Origin: CAIKBL01 sp050247235
GTDB taxonomy: Bacteria > Pseudomonadota > Gammaproteobacteria > Ga0077536
NCBI GenBank assembly: GCA_050247235.1
Contig: JBFWUN010000022.1
Location: forward strand, 5,090 to 69,089
Direction: 5' to 3'
Length of the DNA: 64,000 nucleotides
Shown here piece by piece: positions 1-8,238 of this stretch (its first letter is position 1; every line of letters starts with the position of its first letter). A program made the translations under genes and the position numbers. The notes under the pieces are model-generated. The model was not told the DNA's origin and made no database searches. It saw only the letters and a list, made by a program, of their open reading frames with translations.

Positions 1-784
1 CGGCGCTGACCATGCGGCCGTTCAGGATGCTCGGCGCGAGCCACGCGACGAGATCGTCGTATTCGCACAGCGGCGTCGCCTCGTTCGCGTCATCGCTGCA
101 GCCGGCGGCCTCGCGCGTGTAACCGCGCGACATGAACACCGCGTCGCCGTCAGCGTTCGCGCGCTCGTCGTCGCCGCCCGGCGCGGGCAGCAGTACGCCG
201 GTCGCGCTGCGCGCGCCGAAGCCATTGCGGCCGTGCGAGATCACCACCGCCGGCAGCGCCGTCGCGTAGGTCGCGAGCAGGAACTTGCTCTCGGTACCGG
301 CCGTGGCCGGATTGTCGCCGCGACCCTGTACGGTCAGGTTGCCGGTGCTGCAGAGATCGAAGTGCCCGGGCGCGCCGTTGCCGTTGCACAGGCCGTCGCT
401 CTCCGGCTGCGTGTACGCCGGGTTCGCTACCGCGTACGTGAACAGGTTGCCCCAGGCATCGGCCGGCGCGACCCCGAGATCGCTCCACGGCAGCAGGCCC
501 ACGGTGACCGTGCACACCGCGGTCGCGGGATTGCCGGGGTCGAACACCGGATCGGCGCGGCCGTCGCCGTCGGCGTCCGGACAGGGCAGGCGCCGCGCAG
601 TGATCGCGAAGCCGCCGAGTGCCTCGACGATGCGGTCGAGCGCCTCCTGGGTCTGCCGGCGATCGCGCGCTTCGAGCTGCGTCTCGAGCGGACCGAACAG
701 CCCCGCGATCAGCAGCCCGAGGATGAACAGCACCACCGTGATCTCGAGCAGGGTGAATCCGCGGTCACGCGGTCGGTGCATCAT
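1..784 (-). CDS. Minor pilin-like protein with LPCPD/LPW module (3' end outside window)
   Basis: About 261 residues are visible before the reading frame leaves the window. The start MMHRPRDRGFTLLEI carries a type III prepilin peptidase site (RG before FTLLE, with the conserved Glu5) followed by about 20 hydrophobic residues, so it is a class IV pilin-like protein processed at the inner membrane. The exported part has LPCPD near residue 66, then GLLPW, DAWGNLFTYAV and VVISHGRNG, and several Cys that may form disulfides. A DADGDGRAD stretch resembles a calcium-binding loop. It begins 4 bp after the stop of the preceding gene, with tandem ATGs at 784 and 781, and is the last visible gene of the MSHA-like operon. 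It is probably a minor pilin; I cannot equate it with mshB, C, D or O. The frame is open to base 2 with no stop. Confidence 0.8.
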   Translation of the reverse strand, partial: MMHRPRDRGFTLLEITVVLFILGLLIAGLFGPLETQLEARDRRQTQEALDRIVEALGGFAITARRLPCPDADGDGRADPVFDPGNPATAVCTVTVGLLPWSDLGVAPADAWGNLFTYAVANPAYTQPESDGLCNGNGAPGHFDLCSTGNLTVQGRGDNPATAGTESKFLLATYATALPAVVISHGRNGFGARSATGVLLPAPGGDDERANADGDAVFMSRGYTREAAGCSDDANEATPLCEYDDLVAWLAPSILNGRMVSA

Positions 785-788
785 GGGA

Positions 789-2657
789 TCACTCCAGGGG
801 ATCCAGCGCACGCACCCGGTCGTCGAACGCGGCGCCCTGATCGCGCTGCTCGAAGACGTCGTCGTCCACGGCGTTGGCGTCTTCGTAATAGTCAGCGGGC
901 GTAGTGCCCGGGCGCGTCTGCGGCACGGCGCCGCCGAGCGCGCGCCCGGCGCCGAGCACCAGTGCGCGGGTTGCCACCGGCTGCGCGGGCGCGGTGCCGC
1001 GCGCGGTGTTTACGGTCAGGCAGCCGAGGGCATGCGTCGCGCAGTCGCCGCCGGTGTCACCGGGGGCGTAAGCCTGCGCATAGGCGACGAACACGCGGTG
1101 GTGCCATTCGTTCGCGCGCAGCCAGCGCGGCAGCTCGCCGGGCGAGCGGCGCGTCGCGGGGAGCGTGTCCGGGGTCGGGTCGACGGCCGGATCCGTCGGG
1201 TCACGCACGCCGTCGTCATCCACTTCGAGATCGAACGGCACCTCGGCGAGTTCGAACGCGTCCACGAGATCGCCGCCGGCGAGCACGAGGCGCGAGCTGC
1301 CGAGCGCGAGCAACGTGCCGTCAGGCTCGATCCGCGTGTCGCTGAGTTCGAGTTCGAGGCGCTCGGCGACCGGCAGGGTCTCGGCATTGCGCGCGAAACG
1401 CTGACGGCGCGGCGTGGTCGCGTCCGGCGCGTCGATCCGGTACGGCCAGCCCGTCAGCACCGCGGTGTAGGTGCGCCGCAGCCGCGGCGAGGTGCCCACT
1501 TCGCGCACCGCGTGGCAGCCCATGTGACCGCCCGACGTGACCTTGCACAGGCCGGCCGCCCATTCGCCGCCTGGCACGCCGCTCACGTCCCCCGCCAGCG
1601 ACAGCACGGCCGGCAGCGCGGTGCCCGACGTGCAGGCGGGATCCGCGCTCGCGCGGACGCAGGCTTCGAGCGGCGGCTGCGCGCCCGTCGTGGTCACGCT
1701 CCCGGCCGTGCCCGACGCCCAGCGCAGCACGAACGGCGCGGCGAACGCGAACGCGCTGCCGGCGATGTCCGCCGGGTCGCCATCCGGCGTCAGCGGATCG
1801 CCGTCCGGCCCCGGATCGGATTGCCTGAGCGGCAGCAGGCCGCGCCGGCGGCCGACTTCGCCGCGGAATGTCGCGGTCGCAGGCGGCGCGAACGGCGCCA
1901 GCCAGGGATACGCGCCGTGCGCGGCGTGGTACCGGCGGAGCGCGTCGGCGACCTCCGCGAGCACCCGCGCTTCGACCGCCCCCATCAGTTCCCGGCGCGT
2001 GATCGCGCGTACCGTGTCGTTCGCGGTCGCGCTGCGCTCGGCGGTGAAGCAACCATCGCCGCGGGTCGCGTTGTCGCCTTCCAGGTAGGCCGCCGGATCG
2101 AACACGGCAGGTCCGCGTGCCTGCGTGCCGAGCCCGGCGCCCGGCGCGATGATCAGCGCGACCACGTCATCGCTGCCCGTGCACGGTGCGACATCGAGCG
2201 TGCCCGCGGTGTCCGTGTTCAGCACGCCTGCCAGGTGCGACCGGTACGGATCCGCCACGGCGTACCATGGCGGGGCGCCGCTCGCGTCCGTCAGCGCCGG
2301 CAGGTCGAGCGTGTGCCACGGCAGGCGGCCGGTCTCGGTGCCGGAAGACAGCGCGCACGGCGAATCGGCGGCGCCGAGCGGTTCCCCGGGATCGACCCGG
2401 AGGTCCGGGCACGGCAGGCGGCCGGGGCCGGTGTCGAGCGGCACCCCGGGGTTGTCGGGATAGCGCACCGCGTAGCCGAGCAGCGCATCGCGCGCGGCCT
2501 GGAGCGTGCGGCCGGTGGCGGCCGCGTCGGGGCCGCGCGCCGCGTTCAGCGCGCGCAGCAGGAAATACGCGCCGACACTCGTCAGCACCAGCAGCACCAG
2601 CAGGGTCGCGAGGCCGCGCTGGGGTCGCGCCGCGGGGATCTCAGTCGCGCGCGCCAT
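789..2657 (-). CDS. Large pilin-like protein with hydrophobic N-terminus and LPCPD/LPW module
   Basis: 622 residues. The N-terminus MARATEIPAARPQRG is followed by LATLLVLLVLTSVG, which looks like a prepilin cleavage site and helix but lacks Glu5, as seen in some PilX/GspK-like minor pilins. Downstream it shares with its neighbour the order LPCPD, then GRLPW, a Tyr-Ala-Val segment and a VVALIIAPGAG stretch; a second related unit (YHAAHGAYPWLAPF) follows near residue 265. At 622 residues it is far longer than an ordinary pilin. The ATG at 2657 gives a 17-bp overlap with the upstream gene; longer readings run into that gene and were not used. Likely a surface-exposed tip or minor subunit of the pilus; family assignment is uncertain. 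Confidence 0.72.
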   Translation of the reverse strand: MARATEIPAARPQRGLATLLVLLVLTSVGAYFLLRALNAARGPDAAATGRTLQAARDALLGYAVRYPDNPGVPLDTGPGRLPCPDLRVDPGEPLGAADSPCALSSGTETGRLPWHTLDLPALTDASGAPPWYAVADPYRSHLAGVLNTDTAGTLDVAPCTGSDDVVALIIAPGAGLGTQARGPAVFDPAAYLEGDNATRGDGCFTAERSATANDTVRAITRRELMGAVEARVLAEVADALRRYHAAHGAYPWLAPFAPPATATFRGEVGRRRGLLPLRQSDPGPDGDPLTPDGDPADIAGSAFAFAAPFVLRWASGTAGSVTTTGAQPPLEACVRASADPACTSGTALPAVLSLAGDVSGVPGGEWAAGLCKVTSGGHMGCHAVREVGTSPRLRRTYTAVLTGWPYRIDAPDATTPRRQRFARNAETLPVAERLELELSDTRIEPDGTLLALGSSRLVLAGGDLVDAFELAEVPFDLEVDDDGVRDPTDPAVDPTPDTLPATRRSPGELPRWLRANEWHHRVFVAYAQAYAPGDTGGDCATHALGCLTVNTARGTAPAQPVATRALVLGAGRALGGAVPQTRPGTTPADYYEDANAVDDDVFEQRDQGAAFDDRVRALDPLE

Positions 2658-3114
2658 CGGCGACCGGGGGCGCAGGATCGCGGGTGTCGTGCAAGGTGTC
2701 GCTCGCCGGATCGTAGGTCTGTCCCGCGCGCACCCGTCGCGGCGCGGACCCGTCGCGTGCGATCTCGAGACCGCTTCCGACCACCCGCGCATCCCCGTCC
2801 ACGAACCCGGGAAGCGCGAGATGCCGCGCATCCCGGGGTTCGCCGTTGACCCACACGGTGGCCGGACCGTGTGAGCGGGTGACGATGCCGTTCAACGTGA
2901 CGGGCGGCGGCGGTGCGCTCACCGGCACCGGGTCGGTCGTCGCCGGCAACGCTGCCGGTTCGTCATGCCCGGCCGGTACGGGCGCGGTGACGGCGGCCCG
3001 CGCGGCGTCGAGCGCCGTGCGGGCTTCCCGATCGAAGAACAGCCGGCCGAGATCGTCCGCGTGCACCGCGCACGCCCAGGCCGCCAGGATCCCGAGAGCC
3101 GCGCCGTGTCGCAT
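2641..3114 (-). CDS. MshK/PilP-like periplasmic pilus biogenesis protein
   Basis: 157 residues. MRHGAALGILAAWACAVHA is a probable Sec signal peptide. A Pro/Ala-rich linker follows, then a small C-terminal domain beginning VTLNGIVTRSHGPATVWVNGE, which has the look of the PilP/GspC homology-region fold (a short statement that the protein modifies or binds, followed by beta strands). In MSHA systems MshK sits next to MshJ and near the secretin MshL and is thought to link inner-membrane parts to the secretin. The ATG at 3114 overlaps the stop of the upstream gene in an ATGA arrangement, supporting translational coupling and this start. Sequence similarity in this family is low, so the assignment rests mainly on size, signal peptide and position. 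Confidence 0.6.
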   Translation of the reverse strand: MRHGAALGILAAWACAVHADDLGRLFFDREARTALDAARAAVTAPVPAGHDEPAALPATTDPVPVSAPPPPVTLNGIVTRSHGPATVWVNGEPRDARHLALPGFVDGDARVVGSGLEIARDGSAPRRVRAGQTYDPASDTLHDTRDPAPPVADGARD

Positions 3115-3737
3115 CAGTCGACTCCCGTGCCCGCGGGCGGCGCCAGGGTGAACCACCGCAGCACGCACTCGGTCTGCAGCGCGGCGGTCGGGCCACCGGC
3201 CGTATCCGCGGGCCGGCTGTCGGCGCGCCGCAGCTCGCAGCGCTCCACGCTGAACAGGCCTTCGCCGCGCGCCTCGAGGTGCGCGAACAGGCGCGCCAGA
3301 TCGCCCTCGTGCAGCAGCGCCGCGCTGATTTGCATCTCGCTGACACGGAGATCGAACGGGGCGCTCGCGAGCGGCACCTCCGGCGTGTAGGCCTGCTGCG
3401 CGTCGATCCGGTAGTCGAGCGCCGGGAGTCCCAGCGACCCGCTCGCCGTACGCACCGCCTCCACCCAGCTGAGCCGCCGCTCCGGGCCGATCACGCCACG
3501 TGCGTGCAGTGCGCGGAACGCCGGGTACTGCGCTTCGATGATCCGTTCCTCGTCATCGACGGCGAGGTACTGGCGGCTGGCGGCCCGGAACTGCGCGAAG
3601 TTCGCGGTGTACTCCGCGTGCATGCCGCGCCAGAACCAGTCGCTGCTCCACAGGAGCAGGCCCGCGATCACCACGCTGACGGCGAACACGCCGAGCGCAC
3701 CGCGCAGCACCCCCCACTCAGCCCTGGCGCGCGGCAT
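3114..3737 (-). CDS. MshJ/PilO-like inner-membrane pilus biogenesis protein
   Basis: 207 residues from ATG 3737 (a TTG two codons upstream, at 3743, is possible). One membrane segment (about residues 12-31, GALGVFAVSVVIAGLLLW) is followed by a coiled region (SRQYLAVDDEERIIEAQYPAFRALHARG) and an alpha/beta domain with SEMQISAALLHEGDLARLFAHLEARGEGLF, the usual layout of PilO/GspM-type proteins. In MSHA loci MshJ fills this place and pairs with MshI. The start overlaps the 3' end of the upstream mshI-like gene by 20 bp. Assignment is by architecture and context. Confidence 0.65.
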   Translation of the reverse strand: MPRARAEWGVLRGALGVFAVSVVIAGLLLWSSDWFWRGMHAEYTANFAQFRAASRQYLAVDDEERIIEAQYPAFRALHARGVIGPERRLSWVEAVRTASGSLGLPALDYRIDAQQAYTPEVPLASAPFDLRVSEMQISAALLHEGDLARLFAHLEARGEGLFSVERCELRRADSRPADTAGGPTAALQTECVLRWFTLAPPAGTGVD

Positions 3738-5298
3738 GCGCAACCCCCAGCACGATGCGCAACGTGAAACCCGCGGCAGGGTCGGCGGCGCCCGCGGAGC
3801 CGGTCACGCTGGCGTCCGGATCGAGATCGAGCGGATAGCGGGTCACCGTGACGCTCCGCACGTCCTGCTGCTCGCGCAGGCGCGCCGCGAGCGCGTCGAT
3901 CGTCGCGAGCGCCCCGCGGAAGTCGCCGTCGAATGCCGCGAGGTGCCCCTCCACGTCGGTAATCGCGTAATACGCGTCATCGGCCGCCGCGGGCGCGGGC
4001 GGCTCGGGTGTCCCGGGCGCCGGTTTCCCGTCCGGGTCCGGCACGAACGAGCGCTGCCACGTGAGGCGATCGAGCACGATCGCGGGCGCGGATTCCAGCG
4101 CGGCGCCGAGCAGCCGCCACGCGGGCAGCGGCGACGCGCGCAGCGACACGAGCGCATCCGCCGTGCGCACCGCGGTATCGATCGCACTGGCGTCCAGCGG
4201 CGTCGGCGGCAGGTCCCGTCGCGCCAGCGCGAGCCGCTCCTGGTAGAACACGGACTTCTGCGCGGCGTCGAGCGCCTGCTGCTTCAGCCCGACACCCTCC
4301 ACGAAGCGCAGCGCGCTCCACCCCGCGCTGCCGACGATCAGCAGCACGCTCGCGGCGAGCAGCGCGATCTTCCATTGGTGCAGCAGGTGAAAACGCGTTT
4401 CCTGGCGCTGCGCGTAGTGCACGGAGGGCGGCGCATCGAGCAGCAGCTGCGCGAACAGCGCGTCCGCGTACGGCGACACGGACTCCGCCGGCAGGCCGAG
4501 ACGCGGCGCGAGATCGGCGGTGTCGACCAGGAAGTACTGCTCGCCGTCCGAGCTTCGGCAATGGCGCTCGAGTTCCTGCAGCAGTTCCCCGTGACTGAAG
4601 AGGTAGATCGCAAGCGGGCTGTCGCGCGAGACGAGCGCCAGGCTGTTCAGGTAGCGCCTGAGCTTGGCGAGCTCCGCGAGCACGTGATTCGCGTAAGGCA
4701 CCGAGCCCAGCCGCGGCATCTGCGCGAGGCGGCTGATCTTGAGCTGGCCGTCGCGGAAGAACGTCTGTCGCAGACCGCTGACCTGCTGCACGCTGATGAA
4801 CAGCACGTTGCTGGCAGTCGCCTTCACCGCCTTCAGCAGCGCCGCGCTCAGGATCGGCACCGAGTGGATCCCGGCCAGCGGCACGCGGTGCTTCAGGATC
4901 TCCGCGATCCATGGCGCCAGGGTCTCGGGCTTGGTCAGCGCGGTCAGCAGCACGCGATCGTCCCGCCGTCCCTCGCGCTCGCGGCCCTGCGCCAGCGCGA
5001 GGCAGTACGGCGTGCCGCGGAACAGTCGCGCGTACTTGCGGGCCAGCACCGCGCGGCGGTCGCCTCCGCGCACGTGCGGGATCGTGTCCTGGCGGTATTC
5101 CTCCTCCACCACGTCCACCAGCACGTGCAGCGGCGCCGCGCCCGCCTGCTCCAGGTAATGGGAGAAGGCGCTCCAGCCTCCTTCGCCGGCCGCGAACTCG
5201 TAAGCATGCGTGAGCCGGCCGCCGTGACCGGTGTACAGCAGCGCGCGATCGGCGGCGACCAGCAGCACCCGGGCTTCGCCGCGCAGCACGTTCATCAT
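3718..5298 (-). CDS. mshI: MshI-like PilM-PilN fusion protein
   Basis: 526 residues. The first 310 or so residues look like a PilM/GspL-type actin fold with VLLVAADRALLYTG at the N-terminus and a VDVVEEEYRQDTIPHV segment. A single membrane helix (WKIALLAASVLLIVGSAGW, about residues 318-336) separates it from a periplasmic PilN-like domain (LLGAALESAPAIVLDRLTW, then VEGHLAAFDGDFRGALATIDALAARL). It would form the inner-membrane platform with the PilO- and PilP-like proteins encoded next. The start chosen is ATG 5298, with GGGAGG 5 nt upstream; a GTG five codons earlier is less likely. V. cholerae MshI is shorter as I recall, so this is a longer form. It follows mshG by 21 bp. Confidence 0.72.
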   Translation of the reverse strand: MMNVLRGEARVLLVAADRALLYTGHGGRLTHAYEFAAGEGGWSAFSHYLEQAGAAPLHVLVDVVEEEYRQDTIPHVRGGDRRAVLARKYARLFRGTPYCLALAQGREREGRRDDRVLLTALTKPETLAPWIAEILKHRVPLAGIHSVPILSAALLKAVKATASNVLFISVQQVSGLRQTFFRDGQLKISRLAQMPRLGSVPYANHVLAELAKLRRYLNSLALVSRDSPLAIYLFSHGELLQELERHCRSSDGEQYFLVDTADLAPRLGLPAESVSPYADALFAQLLLDAPPSVHYAQRQETRFHLLHQWKIALLAASVLLIVGSAGWSALRFVEGVGLKQQALDAAQKSVFYQERLALARRDLPPTPLDASAIDTAVRTADALVSLRASPLPAWRLLGAALESAPAIVLDRLTWQRSFVPDPDGKPAPGTPEPPAPAAADDAYYAITDVEGHLAAFDGDFRGALATIDALAARLREQQDVRSVTVTRYPLDLDPDASVTGSAGAADPAAGFTLRIVLGVAHAARQG

Positions 5299-5319
5299 GC
5301 GCGCCTCCCGCACACCGGA

Positions 5320-6525
5320 TCAGACCCGGATCTCGGTGAACAGGTCATAGATGGGCCCCAGGATCGACGACATGATCCACAGCACGATCGCGCCCAGCAG
5401 GACCGTCACCGCGGGCAGGATCAGGGTCTGCAGCCGGGTCACCGAATCGCGCACGTCGCGGGTGAAGAAATACGTGACGTTGCTGAGCGCGTCCTCCAGC
5501 GCCCCGGTGTTCTCGCCGACGCGCAGCATGCGCACGACGAGCGGCGGGAACAGCCCGGTGGCGCCGAAGCTCGCGCTGATGCCGCCGCCGTCGGCGATCA
5601 TGCGCCCGGCGTCGCGCAGCGCGGTGCGGATCGCGCGGTTGTCCGCGACGTCCTCGCCCGACCGCAGGCACTCGAGCACCGTGATCCCGGACGTGTACAT
5701 GATCGAAAACACGCTGCACACGCGCGTGACCACGATCTTCTTCAGGATCGGGCCCAGCAGCGGAATGCGCAGCTTCCAGGCATCCACCCGCTCGGCGAAC
5801 CCGGTGTTGGAACGCAGCGCGGCGACGAACCCGGCAACGCACAGGGGCGGCACTGCGAGCAGCACGGGCCAGTAGGCAGACATGAACGCGGACGTCGCGA
5901 TCAGCGCGCGCGTCTGCAGCGGCAGCGCCTGCCCCATCGTGCCGAGGAACGACACCAGCTGGGGCACCACGTAGACCATCAGGAAGACCAGCACCGCCAG
6001 GATCACGACGCTGACGAGCGCCGGGTACATCAGCAGCTTCCGTGTGTAGGACGCCTGTTCGTCCTGCCACTTGAGGTTCTCGATGATCTTCTGCAGCACC
6101 TCGGGCAGGCGCCCGCTCTGCTCGCCCGCGCGGATCAGGCTGACGAACACCGTGTCGAACACCGCCGGGAAGTCCGCCATCGCGCCGGACAGCGTCTTGC
6201 CGCCCTCGATCGATTCGATCATCGCGCCGGTGACTTCGCGCAGCCGCTTGTGATCCAGCGTGTCCCGCAGATCGCCCAGCCCTTCGATGATCGGCACGCC
6301 CGCGCGCACGAGCTGCTCCAGGTGGAACGCGAACGTGATGAGATCGATGGTGCGGATCCCGCTGCCGGTGACCGGGCGGCGGCGCGCGCGCAGCGCCGTG
6401 AAATTCACGAGATCGAGACCCATCCGGCCGAGGCGTACTTCGAGATCGGCCGGGTTGACCGCGTCCACCTTGCCGTGGAGGATGCGCCCGCGCTCGTCCA
6501 TCGCCTTGTAGCGGTAGGCCTCCAT
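5320..6525 (-). CDS. mshG: MshG, GspF/PilC-family inner-membrane platform protein
   Basis: 401 residues, the usual size for the GspF/PilC family. It starts MEAYRYKAMDERGRILHGKVDA, the standard family opening, and has two copies of the T2SSF domain (about residues 65-190 and 270-390), the second with GENTGALEDALSNV. Three hydrophobic stretches are visible (VSVVILAVLVFLMVYVV, WPVLLAVPPLCVAGFV, and LPAVTVLLGAIVLWIM). It anchors the assembly ATPase and passes pilin subunits into the fibre. It starts 2 bp after the stop of mshE and lies between mshE and the mshI-like gene, so it is co-transcribed with them. Confidence 0.92.
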   Translation of the reverse strand: MEAYRYKAMDERGRILHGKVDAVNPADLEVRLGRMGLDLVNFTALRARRRPVTGSGIRTIDLITFAFHLEQLVRAGVPIIEGLGDLRDTLDHKRLREVTGAMIESIEGGKTLSGAMADFPAVFDTVFVSLIRAGEQSGRLPEVLQKIIENLKWQDEQASYTRKLLMYPALVSVVILAVLVFLMVYVVPQLVSFLGTMGQALPLQTRALIATSAFMSAYWPVLLAVPPLCVAGFVAALRSNTGFAERVDAWKLRIPLLGPILKKIVVTRVCSVFSIMYTSGITVLECLRSGEDVADNRAIRTALRDAGRMIADGGGISASFGATGLFPPLVVRMLRVGENTGALEDALSNVTYFFTRDVRDSVTRLQTLILPAVTVLLGAIVLWIMSSILGPIYDLFTEIRV

Positions 6526-6527
6526 GC

Positions 6528-8234
6528 TCAGTCCAGGCGATCGGTCAGGTCGACGACGCGCGAGATCTCGTCGATCGTGGTGGTGCCGTCCAGCACGCGA
6601 CGCACCGCGATCTCGGCGAGCGTCACGAAGCCCTTGCCGCGCGCGGCCTGGTGCAGCTCGCGCGCGGTCGCGCCGCGCGCCACCAGTTCGTCGAGCCCGT
6701 GGTCGAACTTCAGCAGTTCCATGACCGCCGTCCGTCCCTCGTACCCCTGGTGCTCGGTGTGACGGAATTCCTCGGCCACGCGGTGGAGCGGCGCCGGATC
6801 GTGTTCGTCGAGCCCAAGGATCTGGCGCTCGATGGCCGACGGCGCGTAGGCCTCGCGGCACTCCGGCTTCAGGCGGCGGACCAGCCGCTGCGCGAGGATC
6901 CCGATCAGGTTGCCCGCCATGACTTCCGGCTTGACGCCCATGTCGAGCAGGCGCGGGATCGCGCCGATCGCGGAGTTCGCGTGGAGCGTCGAGAACACCT
7001 GGTGGCCGGTCATCGCCGCGCGAAACGCCATCGCCGCAGTGTCTTCGTCGCGGATCTCGCCGACCAGGATGATGTCAGGGTCCTGGCGCAGCATCGAACG
7101 GATCCCGCTCGCGAAATCGAGCCGCACCGCTTCGTTCAGCGACGTCTGCCGGATCATGCCCATCGGGTACTCCACCGGGTCTTCGAGCGTCATGATATTG
7201 ACCGACTCGGTGTTGAGGTGGTTCAGCAGGCTGTACAAGGTGGTGGTCTTGCCGCTGCCGGTCGGGCCGGTCACGAGCAGCAGTCCTTCCGGGCGCGCCA
7301 CCATGAGTTTCAGCAGGTGCAGGATGTCTTCCTCGAGCCCGAGGTCTTCGATCGGCACGATGCCCTTCTGGCGATCGAGCACGCGCAGCACGATGTTCTC
7401 GCCGTGCACCGTCGGGATGGTGGATACGCGGAAGTCGATCTGGCGACCGGTCAGCGACAGCGTGATGCGGCCGTCCTGCGGCGCACGCGTTTCCGCGATG
7501 TCCATGCCGGACATCACCTTCAGGCGCACCGCGAGCGCGGACCAGTAGTTCTTGTGCAGGCTGCGCACCTGCCGCAGCACGCCGTCGATGCGGTAGCGGA
7601 AGCGCAGGAATCCCTCTTCGGGTTCGAAATGGATGTCCGAGGCGCCGCGCTTCACGGCATCCGCGAGCAGCGCGTTGACCAGCCGCACCACCGGCTGGCT
7701 GTACTCCTGGCTGTCCGCGTCCAGGCTCTCGTAGTCGATCTCGCCGGTTTCGATCTCCTGCAGGATGCCGTCGACCGACAGCTCGAACCCGTAGAACTGG
7801 TCGATGGCCTTCTCGATCTCGGCTTCGCCGGCCATCAGCGGGACGATCTCGGTGTCGCCGCCGATCAGCGCGGTGATCTGATCGAGCGCGACGACGTTGA
7901 ACGTGTCCGCCATCGCGAGGGTCAGTCGCTTGCGGTTGGCCTCGTAGGTCAGCGGGAGGATATGGAAGCGGCGCGCGAGATCCTTCGGGATCATGCGGAT
8001 CGCTTCCCCGTCGACGACCACCTTGCTGAGGTCGGCCTTCTGCTGGCCGAGCGCGCCGCCGAGCACGTCCAGGATCACCGCCTCGGTGGCGAAGCCGAGC
8101 CGCACGAGGATCTTGCCGAGGTGGTCGCGGTTGCGCTTCTGCTCGGTCAGCGCGATCCGCACCTGGTCCTGGCTCACGACGCCCTTCTGGACCAGCAGTT
8201 CCCCGATGCGGAGATTGCGCTTCAAGGTGCTCAT
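6528..8234 (-). CDS. mshE: MshE, pilus assembly ATPase with predicted c-di-GMP-binding N-terminus
   Basis: 568 residues, GspE/PilB family. The N-terminus carries two tandem MshEN-like repeats: RIGELLVQKG at residue 9 ending with Gln32, and HLGKILVRLG at about residue 38. These match the RLGxxLVxxG pattern known to bind c-di-GMP in Vibrio MshE. The ATPase core has Walker A GPTGSGKTT (Lys329), Asp box MTLEDPVEYP, Walker B IILVGEIRDEDT and the His box GHQVFSTLHANSA. The zinc tetracysteine motif common in GspE/PilB appears lost: only KPECREAY retains a Cys, and the second pair is replaced by EFRHTEHQGYEGR. It starts 4 bp after the mshN stop codon and powers pilus extension. Confidence 0.93.
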   Translation of the reverse strand: MSTLKRNLRIGELLVQKGVVSQDQVRIALTEQKRNRDHLGKILVRLGFATEAVILDVLGGALGQQKADLSKVVVDGEAIRMIPKDLARRFHILPLTYEANRKRLTLAMADTFNVVALDQITALIGGDTEIVPLMAGEAEIEKAIDQFYGFELSVDGILQEIETGEIDYESLDADSQEYSQPVVRLVNALLADAVKRGASDIHFEPEEGFLRFRYRIDGVLRQVRSLHKNYWSALAVRLKVMSGMDIAETRAPQDGRITLSLTGRQIDFRVSTIPTVHGENIVLRVLDRQKGIVPIEDLGLEEDILHLLKLMVARPEGLLLVTGPTGSGKTTTLYSLLNHLNTESVNIMTLEDPVEYPMGMIRQTSLNEAVRLDFASGIRSMLRQDPDIILVGEIRDEDTAAMAFRAAMTGHQVFSTLHANSAIGAIPRLLDMGVKPEVMAGNLIGILAQRLVRRLKPECREAYAPSAIERQILGLDEHDPAPLHRVAEEFRHTEHQGYEGRTAVMELLKFDHGLDELVARGATARELHQAARGKGFVTLAEIAVRRVLDGTTTIDEISRVVDLTDRLD

Positions 8235-8238
8235 GGGC

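Noticed and set aside
285..2849. Long plus-strand open frames opposite the pilus genes (also 3538-6762, 7993-10878)
   Set aside because: They are frames antisense to well-supported genes in very GC-rich DNA. Their products are Arg/Ala/Gly-rich without recognisable domains.
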